A stretch of DNA of 36,413 nucleotides. Origin: GCA-2693325 sp964011675 (GTDB lineage Bacteria > Latescibacterota > UBA2968 > UBA8231). Position numbers and translations under genes: made by a program. Numbering within the stretch: the first letter of the stretch is position 1; the number at the start of each line of letters is the position of its first letter. Shown piece by piece: positions 1 to 8,483 of this stretch. The stretch covers positions 1 through 36,413 of the forward strand of contig CAXGPR010000032.1 in the NCBI GenBank assembly GCA_964011675.1, given 5' to 3'. The notes under the pieces are model-generated. The model had not been told where the DNA came from. It did no database searches and saw only the letters and a list, made by a program, of their open reading frames with translations.

Positions 1-882
1 TCCCAACCGATAGCACGGCACCGCAGCATACATGTGGTGCTCAATGTGAAAATTCATGTGCCAGTATAGAAAGCGTACGATGGGATTGAGTAGGATCGTG
101 CGCGTACACAGGCGAAAATCAGCCACGTTATCGCTTAGGCCAATGTGCTGGGTACTGTTGCACAGCAAAAAGAGAAATCCGCCGTAAAACGAGCCCAGCG
201 TCACGAGAACAGGCAGCTGCCACCACTCCATATAGAGAGAACCCACCACCAGCATGACATGGCCTAGCGTCATAACTTTATCCCAGCGCACTAAGCGGAG
301 ACGACCCTCGAAATTTTCCGGCGGAAAGAGCACCTGATCCCAGCCCGGATTCAAGTGGCCAAAAAAGCCGCGCATAACGGTGCCGCGAATGCGGTGATAA
401 GCGCCGACCGGATCGACAAATGCTCCGCATAGAAACCCTTTCAGCGTTAGGTAGAACGGTAACATAACCTCGCCGTCTTCTGGCGGATGCAACGTGTACT
501 TGTGGTGCTCCATATGACTCGCCCAAAAGTGCACCGGGTTATACCAACCCAAGAAACTGAGCACATAGAGAAAGAAGACGTTAAGCCGCTGCGTGCGAAA
601 CACGCTGCTGTGCACCAATTCATGAAACCCATTTATGATGAAAGCATAGCACGTACCGTGCAGAAAAAAAGCCGCAAGACTTCCATACCAAGGTATATGC
701 GCCGTCGACCACCATGCCAGCGCGCCCGTTGCAACTAGCATGGCTAAATAGCCCAACGTCTGCAGCGCACCCCAAAAGTCACTGCGCTGGTTGAGATCGG
801 CCAATAGCCGCCGATCAACTTTTGTCCGGTGCCAAGCAATCCGCCGCTTTTCCTGAACGTCTGTCAGAGAACCGACTTCCAT
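1..882 (-). CDS. Fatty acid desaturase (membrane di-iron), C-terminus cut by window edge
   Basis: An open frame runs from an ATG at 882 off the left edge, giving 294 codons with no stop. It shows the three histidine boxes of membrane fatty acid desaturases: HELVH near residues 87-91, HMEHH near 123-127, and HIEHH near 279-283 in the context NFHIEHHMY. These boxes bind the di-iron centre that inserts a double bond into an acyl chain using O2 and an electron donor. Hydrophobic stretches lie near residues 38-57 and 66-85, and again between the second and third boxes, as expected for an inner-membrane enzyme. The family is clear, but the acyl substrate (lipid, carotenoid or other) cannot be told. 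The gene is divergent from the PhyH unit. Only the end of the protein after the third box is missing. Confidence 0.9.
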   Translation of the reverse strand, partial: MEVGSLTDVQEKRRIAWHRTKVDRRLLADLNQRSDFWGALQTLGYLAMLVATGALAWWSTAHIPWYGSLAAFFLHGTCYAFIINGFHELVHSSVFRTQRLNVFFLYVLSFLGWYNPVHFWASHMEHHKYTLHPPEDGEVMLPFYLTLKGFLCGAFVDPVGAYHRIRGTVMRGFFGHLNPGWDQVLFPPENFEGRLRLVRWDKVMTLGHVMLVVGSLYMEWWQLPVLVTLGSFYGGFLFLLCNSTQHIGLSDNVADFRLCTRTILLNPIVRFLYWHMNFHIEHHMYAAVPCYRLG

Positions 883-967
883 ATCTCACTCCACGTTGAT
901 AGATCGCTGAAAGGTAAGCAGGTTATGTATGTGCGGCAATAAAATGTCCATGTGGGCGTTTTCTCTC

Positions 968-996
968 TTGACCCCCCCTCGCAAAAGAGCGAGAAT
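968..996 (+). promoter_or_regulatory. Probable sigma70-type promoter for the PhyH-PhyH-nucleoside hydrolase unit
   Basis: TTGACC (968-973) and GAGAAT (991-996) are separated by 17 bases, matching the sigma70 consensus at 5/6 and 4/6. A small inverted repeat, CTCGC-N6-GCGAG (978-993), lies across the spacer and the -10 edge and could be an operator. A start of transcription near 1003 supports translation beginning at 1025 rather than at ATG codons further upstream. Seen by eye only. Confidence 0.45.
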
Positions 997-1024
997 GAGA
1001 AATGCTACGTCCCTTTCAGGAGCC

Positions 1025-1810
1025 ATGCCCTTGAACACAATTGAGATCAGCCAAGCACAGAAAGACCTCTACCGCAGCGAAGGCTATATGATCCTCGAAC
1101 GCGCCATTCCAGAATCCTTACTCGACTTGCTGCGCAGCCAGTGCCAGCAGGCCATTGACCGGATGGACACGGATATGGATACCGAGGGCACCGATACGAT
1201 CGGTATCAACCATCGCGGCAGCCGCTACTTCATCTCCAACTGCTTTAAGGAGCAGCCGGCCCTGCGCGCCTTTCTTTTTAGCGAATTAATGGCCGACGTC
1301 TGCCGGGCTACTCTGGGAGACAATGCCTACCTTTTCTGGGAGCAATATGTCATAAAAGGCGCCGAAACCGGTATGAAGTTTTCTTGGCATCAAGACTCAG
1401 GCTACGTAAATTATCCCGACCACAAGCCCTACCTGACCTGCTGGTGTGCACTCGACGATATGAGCGAAGCGAACGGCACGGTGCATCTGCTGCCCTTTTC
1501 GCGATCGGGCATTCGCTCTTGGGTACAGCACATCGTTGAAGAGGGCAGCAACGACAAAGTCGGCTACTTCGGATCCGATCCCGGAATCACCATCGAAGTA
1601 CCCGCTGGCAGCATTGTTGCCTTTACGAGTCTCAACTTTCACTCGAGCGGCACCAACACCACAAACCGCATGCGCCGCGTCTACTTGGCGCAGTACTCAC
1701 CCGAGCCTATTCGATCCGCTGACGGGTCGAGGCTCTGGGGCAACGCCGAACCCCTACTGCTAAATGGGGTCATATCCGCGTATTCTGACACGCCGGAGAT
1801 TGCCCCATGA
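1025..1810 (+). CDS. Phytanoyl-CoA dioxygenase (PhyH) family oxygenase 1
   Basis: A 261-residue protein of the PhyH family of Fe(II)/2-oxoglutarate-dependent oxygenases. The iron triad is visible as WHQD (H122, D124) and the distal H206 in NFHSSG. An arginine pair at 217-218 is a good candidate to hold 2-oxoglutarate. The frame stays open upstream to 929, but a likely promoter ends at 996 and AGGAG lies just before the ATG at 1025, where the typical family N-terminus begins; ATG 995 is an alternative. The stop overlaps the next start by 4 bases (ATGA), so the two oxygenases are probably translationally coupled. Family members hydroxylate varied small molecules, and the substrate cannot be read from the sequence. 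Confidence 0.88.
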   Translation: MPLNTIEISQAQKDLYRSEGYMILERAIPESLLDLLRSQCQQAIDRMDTDMDTEGTDTIGINHRGSRYFISNCFKEQPALRAFLFSELMADVCRATLGDNAYLFWEQYVIKGAETGMKFSWHQDSGYVNYPDHKPYLTCWCALDDMSEANGTVHLLPFSRSGIRSWVQHIVEEGSNDKVGYFGSDPGITIEVPAGSIVAFTSLNFHSSGTNTTNRMRRVYLAQYSPEPIRSADGSRLWGNAEPLLLNGVISAYSDTPEIAP

Positions 1811-2712
1811 GCAAGCGAGCTGAAGGAGCCATTGCCCTCACCCAAACGCAGAGACGCCAGTATGATGAAGACGGGTTTTTCCTGATAGAAAATGCCCTAT
1901 CCCAGAGCGAAGTGAGCGATCTGCTCAATTTGGTCGACATTCTCTACGCGCAGTATCGCAGCGAGCGCAACCTCGGCGAATACGAAGCATTTCAAATGCG
2001 CAATATCGTCTCCGCACACGAGCAGTTTAAAGCCCTTATGACGCATGATAGGCTGCTGCCGCTCATTGTTGACGTGATCGGCTACAACATTCAACTGCGC
2101 ACCTCGCATATGGACGTGCGCCCTCCTATGAGAAAAACTCACGCCGAACAGAACCTAGGCAGCAAGGAGAGCTTTTTCCCCTGGCATTCTGATGGACCTG
2201 ATTTTGGCTGGCCCTCCGCCGGGGAAACCGTGCCTTACATGGAAATGAAAGTGGGCTACTATCTAACGGACCTAACGGAGCATAACAGCGGAGCCATCTG
2301 CGTAGTGCGCGGCAGTCACGCTACTTCACCGTGGATAGAGCGCAACGGCAAACGCATGATCGACCCCGAACGCATCGTTGAAGTAAACGTGGCACCAGGC
2401 ACAGCCATGGTTTGGCGCACTGCCTTGTGGCACTGCCTGACGCCCAACCTATCCGAGCGCACCCGCCGCTGTCTCTACTTTGGCTACCACCATCGGTGGA
2501 TGCGGCCTTCAGACGTTGATCATCAAAAGCCCACAGTGCTAGCCAACGCCTCTCCCATAGAGCTTCAGCTATTGGGCGAACTGGGCACCGGCTGTGACAA
2601 CTACGCGGGCGACGACCCCGACGTGCATCCAGTCTCGCGCTACTGGCGACCCCAGGAGGAAGATATTCCACTCAAGGCATGGAGTGAAGAAAGGCGAGCA
2701 CGCGCCCAATAG
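1807..2712 (+). CDS. Phytanoyl-CoA dioxygenase (PhyH) family oxygenase 2
   Basis: A 301-residue second PhyH-type Fe(II)/2-oxoglutarate oxygenase. Metal ligands are in WHSDG (H127, D129), with the distal H209 in ALWHC and a likely 2-oxoglutarate arginine at 220 or 221. It overlaps the preceding oxygenase by 4 bases, so both are probably made together. Outside the motifs the two proteins look quite different. This one has a longer insert before the HxD motif, so it is not a recent tandem duplicate. A nucleoside-hydrolase-like gene follows after 52 bases. The pair could oxidise the same compound in succession or act as a hetero-oligomer; this is inference from coupling only. Confidence 0.87.
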   Translation: MSKRAEGAIALTQTQRRQYDEDGFFLIENALSQSEVSDLLNLVDILYAQYRSERNLGEYEAFQMRNIVSAHEQFKALMTHDRLLPLIVDVIGYNIQLRTSHMDVRPPMRKTHAEQNLGSKESFFPWHSDGPDFGWPSAGETVPYMEMKVGYYLTDLTEHNSGAICVVRGSHATSPWIERNGKRMIDPERIVEVNVAPGTAMVWRTALWHCLTPNLSERTRRCLYFGYHHRWMRPSDVDHQKPTVLANASPIELQLLGELGTGCDNYAGDDPDVHPVSRYWRPQEEDIPLKAWSEERRARAQ

Positions 2713-2737
2713 ATACGCACGCGCACTACGCGTGCTC
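2696..2737 (+). other. Competing hairpins around the stop codon of PhyH 2
   Basis: GAGCACGCG (2696-2704) pairs perfectly over 9 bases with CGCGTGCTC (2729-2737), enclosing the stop codon. A second copy, GCACGCG (2717-2723), pairs over 7 bases with the same 3' arm, leaving a 5-base loop. The two structures are mutually exclusive. They lie between the oxygenase and the nucleoside hydrolase and could affect RNA processing or coupling. There is no T-tract, so this is not a standard terminator. Confidence 0.35.
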
Positions 2738-2764
2738 TCGGCCATTCATACCAAAGGATTCTGT

Positions 2765-3682
2765 ATGGACTTTCCAACTCTTTCAGCTGCATTGCGGAAC
2801 GAACGGCTCGCACCACCGAGCAGCCCCGTGCGCATGGTGCTCGACACGGATGCCTATAACGAGATAGACGACCAATTTGCCGTCGTGCAGTCGCTCTTAT
2901 CGCCTGATAAGCTGCACGTCGAAGCCTTGTACGCTGCGCCTTTTCACAACAATCGCTCGGACGGACCGGCCGACGGCATGCAAAAGAGCTACGAGGAAAT
3001 ACTCCGCCTGCTAGAGCGACTCGACGTCTCGCCCGACGGCTTTGTCCACAAGGGATCTACCCAATTTTTAGCCGGACCGGAAGACCCAGCCCAAAGCGAT
3101 GCCGCGCACGACCTGATCGCACGAGCGCACCAGAGCGCCGAGCCACTTTACGTCGTGGCCATTGGCGCCATCACTAACGTAGCATCGGCGCTTATAATAG
3201 ACCCAAGCATAGTCGAAAAAATCGTCGTCGTCTGGCTCGGCGGTCAGCCGTATCACTGGTCTTCAGCACGCGAGTTTAACCTACAGCAAGACCTATACGC
3301 TTCGCGTCTAGTTTTTGACTCTGGAGTCCCGCTGATACAGATTCCCTGTCAGGCCGTCGCGTCTCATCTGCTAACCACCGTACCCGAACTAGAAGCGCTG
3401 GTAGCAGAACGCGGAGCCATCGGCAATTACCTTGTAGAAATCTTTAAAGACTATTCAGACACCCACTACGCTTGGTCAAAAGTCATTTGGGACATTTCCG
3501 CACCGGGCTGGCTACTCGATGCATCTTGGGTGCCGAGTGAGTTGGTGCACAGCCCTATTCTAACGGACCAGTATACTTATAGCGTAGACCGCAGCCGTCA
3601 TCTAGTCCGCGTGGCAACGGCCGTGCATCGCGATGCAATTTTCCGCGATCTCTTTCGCAAGATAGAGGCGCGAGCACGGTAG
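2765..3682 (+). CDS. Inosine-uridine-preferring nucleoside hydrolase family protein
   Basis: A 305-residue protein of the IUNH family, which splits the N-glycosidic bond of ribonucleosides using an active-site Ca2+. The N-terminal calcium motif reads DTD (27-29) followed by DD (35-36), with two extra residues compared with the classical DxDPGxDD spacing. The later ligands appear as EFN (170-172) in the EFN-x3-D pattern and D243 in WDIS. AAAGGA sits 6 bases before the ATG at 2765, which decides this start; the frame stays open back to 2594, but inside the previous gene. The substrate may be a nucleoside or another N-riboside. Placement after two PhyH oxygenases suggests a joint salvage or catabolic step, but this is inference. 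Confidence 0.85.
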   Translation: MDFPTLSAALRNERLAPPSSPVRMVLDTDAYNEIDDQFAVVQSLLSPDKLHVEALYAAPFHNNRSDGPADGMQKSYEEILRLLERLDVSPDGFVHKGSTQFLAGPEDPAQSDAAHDLIARAHQSAEPLYVVAIGAITNVASALIIDPSIVEKIVVVWLGGQPYHWSSAREFNLQQDLYASRLVFDSGVPLIQIPCQAVASHLLTTVPELEALVAERGAIGNYLVEIFKDYSDTHYAWSKVIWDISAPGWLLDASWVPSELVHSPILTDQYTYSVDRSRHLVRVATAVHRDAIFRDLFRKIEARAR

Positions 3683-3749
3683 TGGAAATGCAATTCAACG
3701 CAAACAATATGGGCGAGCATGCGGTCCCAATATCTCGTAAAAAACGGAC

Positions 3750-6398
3750 ATGACTACGGTCGTCATAGCAGAAAAACCAAGCGTCGCGCGCGATATAGCT
3801 CGCGTTTTGGGCGCCAGCGGCAAGGGGCAGGGCTGCCTCTTGGGCAAAGGCTATATAGTGACGTGGGCTCTCGGACATCTCGTGCAGTTTGCCGAACCGG
3901 ACGAATACGGCCCGCCGTGGAATGCGCGATGGGCCTTTTCCCAGCTGCCAATGGTTCCCGAAAAATGGAAACTGCGAACCTCTAAGGCAACATCTGCCCA
4001 ATTTCAGATTATCAAGAAGCTGATCAACGACAGAGAGACGAATAGCCTTATTTGCGCCACGGACGCCGGGCGCGAAGGGGAACATATTTTTCGTCTAATT
4101 TACGAGCACGCGCGCTGTAAAAAACCCTTTAAGCGGCTGTGGGTCTCCAGCTTGACAGACGAAGCGATTCGCGCGGGATTCAACCAGCTAATAAACGGCA
4201 GTCAGTACGACGACCTCGGCAGCGCAGCCAGCGTGCGAGCGCAAGCCGACTGGTTAGTCGGTATGAACCTTACCCGAGCCTACACGGTCCGCAACGGCGT
4301 TCTCTGCACCATCGGTCGCGTACAGACGCCCACGCTGTCCATGATCGTTCAGCGCGACCGCGAAATAGCCGACTTTAAGAAGGCTTTCTTCTACGAACTG
4401 GTGACACGCATAGCCGAGGGCTTTAGCGCCAAATACACGCGCGACGGCCAAACGCGTATCGAGCGTAAAGAAGAAGCCGAACGCCTACACAACGCACTCA
4501 GCCCGCACAAAGAGGGCACGGTAGTCAGCGTAGAGAAAAAGATTAAAAAAAACCAGCCTCCTCCCTTTTACGACTTAAACAACCTACAGCGTGATGCCAA
4601 CCGGCGCTTTGGTTTTACGGCTGCGCAAACGCTCGAATATGCCCAGGCCCTCTACGAAACGCACAAGCTAATCACCTATCCGCGCACGGAAAGCCGACAC
4701 ATATCGGAGGATATGGTGCCCGAACTGTCGAACATACTCGCCCAGTTAGAGCACCCGCAGGCCAAAGAGGCGCTGGCTCGCCTACGAGGGGGACTCAAGC
4801 TGAGCAAGGCCTATGTGGACAAGACCAAGCTGACAGATCACCACGCTATTATTCCCACGGGACAGCGTCCTTCGCCCTCTCTGTCTGCTCCACTACGCCG
4901 CGTATACGAACTGGTAACCACGCGCTTTGTAGGCGTATTTCTGCCGGAAAGTATTGTCGAAGAAACTATAGTAATGCTCGACATTGGAGGTGCGTCCTTT
5001 ATCGGACGCGGCAACACCACGCTGCAAGAGGGTTGGAAAATTCTGGAACGGCGAAAGGACGACAAGCCAGAGCGCGAAAACGGAAGAGAAGAAGAAGCGC
5101 AGACCATACCACAGCTGCAAAAGGGGCAGACCGTGCACATCGAAAGCATGGACGTGCGCGAAAAGGAGACCAAACCGCCAAGTCCCTATACCGACGCCAC
5201 ACTGCTTACGGCTATGAAGAATGCAGGGCGGCAGATCGAAGACGACGAGCTAGCTGCGGCGATCAAAGAATCTGGCTTGGGCACCCCGGCCACGCGCGCC
5301 GACACCATAGAACGCCTGCTGCGAAGCAGCTACATCCAACGCGAGAAAAAATCCCTGCGCGCAACGGAGAAAGGTCGCGCACTCATCGAACTAGTAGCTG
5401 AACCGCTGCGCAGTCCCGAACTGACGGGCCAGTGGGAGCAGCGGCTAAAAGAGGTAGAAGAGGGCGACAGAGAAGGCGCTACCTTCTATCGGGACATCGC
5501 CGAGTTTGTGCGAAGCATGGTCCCACAGGTAGCAAAGGGTAAAGCCCTTACTCCCGAACAAGTAACGCAAGCGCGAGAATCGCAAAACGGCAGGCGCAAA
5601 GACAGAAAAAAAAGAATGCGAGGAGGTAAGTCGGTGGTTTTAGGTACGTGTCCCAAGTGTAAAGAGGGGGAAGTACGCGAAAATCCCAAAGCATACGGTT
5701 GCAGTCGCTATAGGGAGGGCTGTAATCTGACAATCTGGAAAAAAACGGCCGGCAAAGATCTTTCACCCAAGCTGGCGAAAGATCTATTGACCGACGGTCA
5801 TACAGAGCATTTAGACGGATTTACCAGCCGCGCTGGCAAGCCGTTCTCGGCGCGGCTTAAGTTCGACGAAGAATTTAAGGTCGTATTTGAATTTGAAAAT
5901 GGACCGTCGGGCGGCACTCAACGAAAACCTCCGGATAAACACACGAACTCATCGTCAGATAGCGGCCCGTCCCCTGTGGGTGCACCACCTCTAATGGATG
6001 CACCGCCTGCTGACGGAGCCCCACCCCCCATGGAGGAAATGCCTCTCTCAGAGGGCCCGCCCCCATCCGAACCCTATCCCGTGACTCCGACAAAAGCAGC
6101 ATCGGCCCCGTCGTCTGACCAAGAGACAGACTTCCCCCGGCTCAGCTGCCCCAAATGCAACGATGGTCACATCGTCGAGGGGCGCAAGGGATTCGGCTGT
6201 AATCGCTTCCGCGAAGGCTGTAATTTTGTCGTATGGAAAACCGTGGCGAGTAAAGAGCTCACAAAGGAGCAGGTAGAGATACTGATACGCGATGGAAAAA
6301 CCGACGTGATCAGCGGCTTTAAAAGCCGTAAAGGGACGACCTTTGAAACGCGTCTGCGACTCGATGAGGAATGGAAAATCGTTTTTGATTTCAACTAA
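3750..6398 (+). CDS. topB: DNA topoisomerase III with duplicated C-terminal zinc/repeat module
   Basis: An 882-residue type IA topoisomerase, which relaxes and decatenates DNA by single-strand passage. The TOPRIM domain starts with the EKPS motif (8-11) and has the acidic signature ATDAGREGE (103-111). The active-site tyrosine is Y310 in TYPRT. The catalytic core ends near residue 600. Two copies of one module follow. Each is a four-cysteine zinc motif (C634, C637, C651, C658; C800, C803, C817, C824) joined to a topoisomerase C-terminal repeat ending in VFEF or VFDF. They are separated by a Pro/Ser-rich linker (about 717-797). The protein is longer than E. coli TopB (about 650 residues). The start has only a weak ribosome site. 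The neighbours are metabolic, so its location carries little functional information. Confidence 0.93.
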   Translation: MTTVVIAEKPSVARDIARVLGASGKGQGCLLGKGYIVTWALGHLVQFAEPDEYGPPWNARWAFSQLPMVPEKWKLRTSKATSAQFQIIKKLINDRETNSLICATDAGREGEHIFRLIYEHARCKKPFKRLWVSSLTDEAIRAGFNQLINGSQYDDLGSAASVRAQADWLVGMNLTRAYTVRNGVLCTIGRVQTPTLSMIVQRDREIADFKKAFFYELVTRIAEGFSAKYTRDGQTRIERKEEAERLHNALSPHKEGTVVSVEKKIKKNQPPPFYDLNNLQRDANRRFGFTAAQTLEYAQALYETHKLITYPRTESRHISEDMVPELSNILAQLEHPQAKEALARLRGGLKLSKAYVDKTKLTDHHAIIPTGQRPSPSLSAPLRRVYELVTTRFVGVFLPESIVEETIVMLDIGGASFIGRGNTTLQEGWKILERRKDDKPERENGREEEAQTIPQLQKGQTVHIESMDVREKETKPPSPYTDATLLTAMKNAGRQIEDDELAAAIKESGLGTPATRADTIERLLRSSYIQREKKSLRATEKGRALIELVAEPLRSPELTGQWEQRLKEVEEGDREGATFYRDIAEFVRSMVPQVAKGKALTPEQVTQARESQNGRRKDRKKRMRGGKSVVLGTCPKCKEGEVRENPKAYGCSRYREGCNLTIWKKTAGKDLSPKLAKDLLTDGHTEHLDGFTSRAGKPFSARLKFDEEFKVVFEFENGPSGGTQRKPPDKHTNSSSDSGPSPVGAPPLMDAPPADGAPPPMEEMPLSEGPPPSEPYPVTPTKAASAPSSDQETDFPRLSCPKCNDGHIVEGRKGFGCNRFREGCNFVVWKTVASKELTKEQVEILIRDGKTDVISGFKSRKGTTFETRLRLDEEWKIVFDFN

Positions 6399-6444
6399 AC
6401 CGGCCTGGACACTTTGACATCCTGCCGGCGACTGGGAGAAAAAT

Positions 6445-7293
6445 ATGAGCAATAAGAGCTTTCGCGATATGACGCCGCGTACCATGCCGGACAGAGACAT
6501 GCTGGCGACGATGGAACGGGATCTGCGCTTTATACCAAGCGATCCACAGCGCGCACGCGCACTAACTGCCGAGCAGGTAGAACAGTATAATCGAGAAGGC
6601 TACCTCTTGCCCTTTCGCCGAACGGACGCAACCGAATCGGCAGAACTGAGCGCCTACTTCGACCGCCTGTTGGACGAAGTGCACGCGGCCGGCGCAGACA
6701 GTTACTCAATCATTTCCGGTCACGTCAAACACGCGCGCATCTACGACATTGCCGGCGACGAGCGTATACTGCGCTACGTACGCGATATTATTGGTGACGA
6801 TATCGTTTGCTGGGGAGCCCATTTTTTCTGCAAAATGCCCGGCGATGGCAAGACCGTATCGTGGCATCAAGACGCATCTTACTGGCCGCTTACACCCTCC
6901 AAAACCGTCACCTGTTGGCTAGCCATCGACACGTCTGATGCAGACAATGCCTGTATGCAGTTTATACCAAAGTCGCACGTAGAGGGACATCTCGAATACC
7001 GCACGAGTGACGCCAGCGAACACAACGTACTCAATCAGACCGTTGAAGACGCTGAGCGCTTTGGCCAACCCGTTGACGACGCGTTAGAGGCCGGTGAGTT
7101 CTCTCTCCACAGCGACCTGCTTCTGCACGGATCGGGCGTCAATACGTCCGACAGGCGCCGCGGAGGGTTAACCCTACGCTATGCGGCAACCGAAGTGCGC
7201 TCGCTGCTGAACTGGCAGGGAGAGGGCATTATTGTCAGCGGCTCCGATCCCTCGGGGCACTGGGGCAATCCGCCGCGCCCCGAAGTCGACTGA
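6445..7293 (+). CDS. Phytanoyl-CoA dioxygenase (PhyH) family oxygenase 3
   Basis: A 282-residue PhyH-type oxygenase. The iron ligands are H141 and D143 in WHQDASYW and the distal H228 in LLLHGSG, with arginines at 237-239 and 245 as candidates for 2-oxoglutarate binding. Translation starts at the ATG at 6445, preceded by GGGAG. The HxD region resembles members acting on small polar metabolites rather than acyl-CoAs, but the substrate is not predictable. It follows topB by 46 bases and converges on metX, whose stop is only 13 bases away. No classical terminator is seen between them, so read-through of antisense RNA is possible here. Confidence 0.87.
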   Translation: MSNKSFRDMTPRTMPDRDMLATMERDLRFIPSDPQRARALTAEQVEQYNREGYLLPFRRTDATESAELSAYFDRLLDEVHAAGADSYSIISGHVKHARIYDIAGDERILRYVRDIIGDDIVCWGAHFFCKMPGDGKTVSWHQDASYWPLTPSKTVTCWLAIDTSDADNACMQFIPKSHVEGHLEYRTSDASEHNVLNQTVEDAERFGQPVDDALEAGEFSLHSDLLLHGSGVNTSDRRRGGLTLRYAATEVRSLLNWQGEGIIVSGSDPSGHWGNPPRPEVD

Positions 7294-7306
7294 TCTACGC
7301 TGCCGT

Positions 7307-8476
7307 TTAGCTATTTAGCGTATGAGATAAGTGCGGCGTGAAGAGTTCGGGCTCGAGAAGAAACGAATCGTGTCCCTTCTCAGAGTGCACCGTAATCCGC
7401 ATGTTGTCGACCTCGGCATCTTTGAGCGCACGCGCCATTTCTTCCTGCTGATGCGGATAGAAACACACGTCGGAGTCAATGCTGAAGATCAGATAGGTCT
7501 GTTGGCGACAGCGCGCAAAGAGCTCGTCGACAGATGGCACACTAGCCTCTGCGAGCAGGTCAAAGCGCTGCCACATATCGACAATACGCACATAACTATT
7601 GGCATCAAAGCGCTCTATAAACTTTCGACCTTGGTGCATCATATAGGATTCGAGCGGATCCGCCATAGGATACCAAGAAAAATCGCTGGCACAGGACTGT
7701 ACTTCTCTGCGTGCTCGATTCTCCATGGTATGCAGAGACACGTAGGCCTTGTGACTGATCATGCGCGCTAGAGACAGGCCCCGTTCAGGCGCGGGTCCAT
7801 CGTAATAATCGCCCCCGCGAAAATACGGATCCTGCTCAATGGCACATATTTGTTCAAAGTTGTTGATCCGCTGCAATGGGCTAACATTTAGGCTCGCAGC
7901 AATGGGTACAACAATGCCCACGCGTTTGGGATAGCGCGTAGCAAAACTCATGCACATCAACCCTCCCAACGAGGCTCCAATCACTGCGTGTAACTTGTCG
8001 ATACCCAAATGGTCGAGCAGATGAACTTGTGAATCGACTACATCCGCTATGCGGATATGAGGGAAATGTGCACCATAGGGACGGCCAGTCCGCGGATCGG
8101 TGGATGCTGGCCCCGTAGAACCGTAACATCCCCCTAAGTAATTGGCACATACGACAAAAAAGCGATCCGTATCCACGGCTTTGCCCGAACCAACAAAGCG
8201 ATTCCACCAACCAACGCGACACTCTTCGTTCCAAAGAGACCCCACACTGGGCACCTCTGCCGTGTACCCTGCCAGGTGGTGACTGCCCGAAAGAGCGTGA
8301 AAAACAAGAATGGCGTTATCACGGTTGGCATTGAGTTGGCCGTGGGTCTCGTAAGACAATGTAACCGGTCCTATCGTTTCCCCACTGCGCAACACCAATG
8401 GTTCTTGACGCGCAAATGTGTGGAATCGGGTCTCGGCAGACCCGATTCCACGCTCTTCATATTGCTGTAAATCCAA
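7307..8476 (-). CDS. metX: Homoserine O-acyltransferase (MetX-type, alpha/beta hydrolase fold)
   Basis: A 389-residue MetX family protein that activates homoserine by O-acylation (acetyl- or succinyl-CoA) for methionine synthesis. The catalytic triad is visible as S169 in GASLGG, D336 in SDVCFYP and H369 in KGHDSF. Also typical are SHHLAG near 65-70 and the GGCYGSTGP loop at 115-123. The start codon is TTG at 8476; GAGGT formed from the stop region of metY sits 5 bases upstream. It follows metY by 7 bases, so they form an operon with metY first. A 14-bp perfect hairpin lies just inside the coding sequence (8420-8451). Acetyl versus succinyl specificity cannot be decided by eye; the metY partner favours acetyl. 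Confidence 0.93.
   Translation of the reverse strand: MDLQQYEERGIGSAETRFHTFARQEPLVLRSGETIGPVTLSYETHGQLNANRDNAILVFHALSGSHHLAGYTAEVPSVGSLWNEECRVGWWNRFVGSGKAVDTDRFFVVCANYLGGCYGSTGPASTDPRTGRPYGAHFPHIRIADVVDSQVHLLDHLGIDKLHAVIGASLGGLMCMSFATRYPKRVGIVVPIAASLNVSPLQRINNFEQICAIEQDPYFRGGDYYDGPAPERGLSLARMISHKAYVSLHTMENRARREVQSCASDFSWYPMADPLESYMMHQGRKFIERFDANSYVRIVDMWQRFDLLAEASVPSVDELFARCRQQTYLIFSIDSDVCFYPHQQEEMARALKDAEVDNMRITVHSEKGHDSFLLEPELFTPHLSHTLNS
8420..8451 (-). promoter_or_regulatory. Strong 14-bp hairpin at the start of the metX coding sequence
   Basis: In the transcript, GTGGAATCGGGTCT and AGACCCGATTCCAC form a perfect 14-bp stem with the 4-base loop GCCG. The stem begins 26 bases into metX, encoding residues around 9-19 of the variable N-terminus. 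No T-tract follows, so it is not a normal terminator. Its place at the metY/metX junction suggests control of metX translation, or a stability barrier protecting upstream metY RNA. Confidence 0.6.
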
Positions 8477-8483
8477 ACGAACC

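Noticed and set aside
2594..2764. Extended N-terminus of the nucleoside hydrolase
   Set aside because: It would overlap PhyH 2 by over 100 bases in another frame; AAAGGA before the ATG at 2765 and the family N-terminus fix the later start.
3555..4085. 176-codon minus-strand open frame across the nucleoside hydrolase and topB
   Set aside because: It overlaps two well-supported genes, has no recognisable domain, and is a reading-frame shadow.
6402..6432. CCGGC...GCCGG pairing after topB as a terminator
   Set aside because: The stem is only five bases with a long loop and no T-run; not enough for a terminator call.
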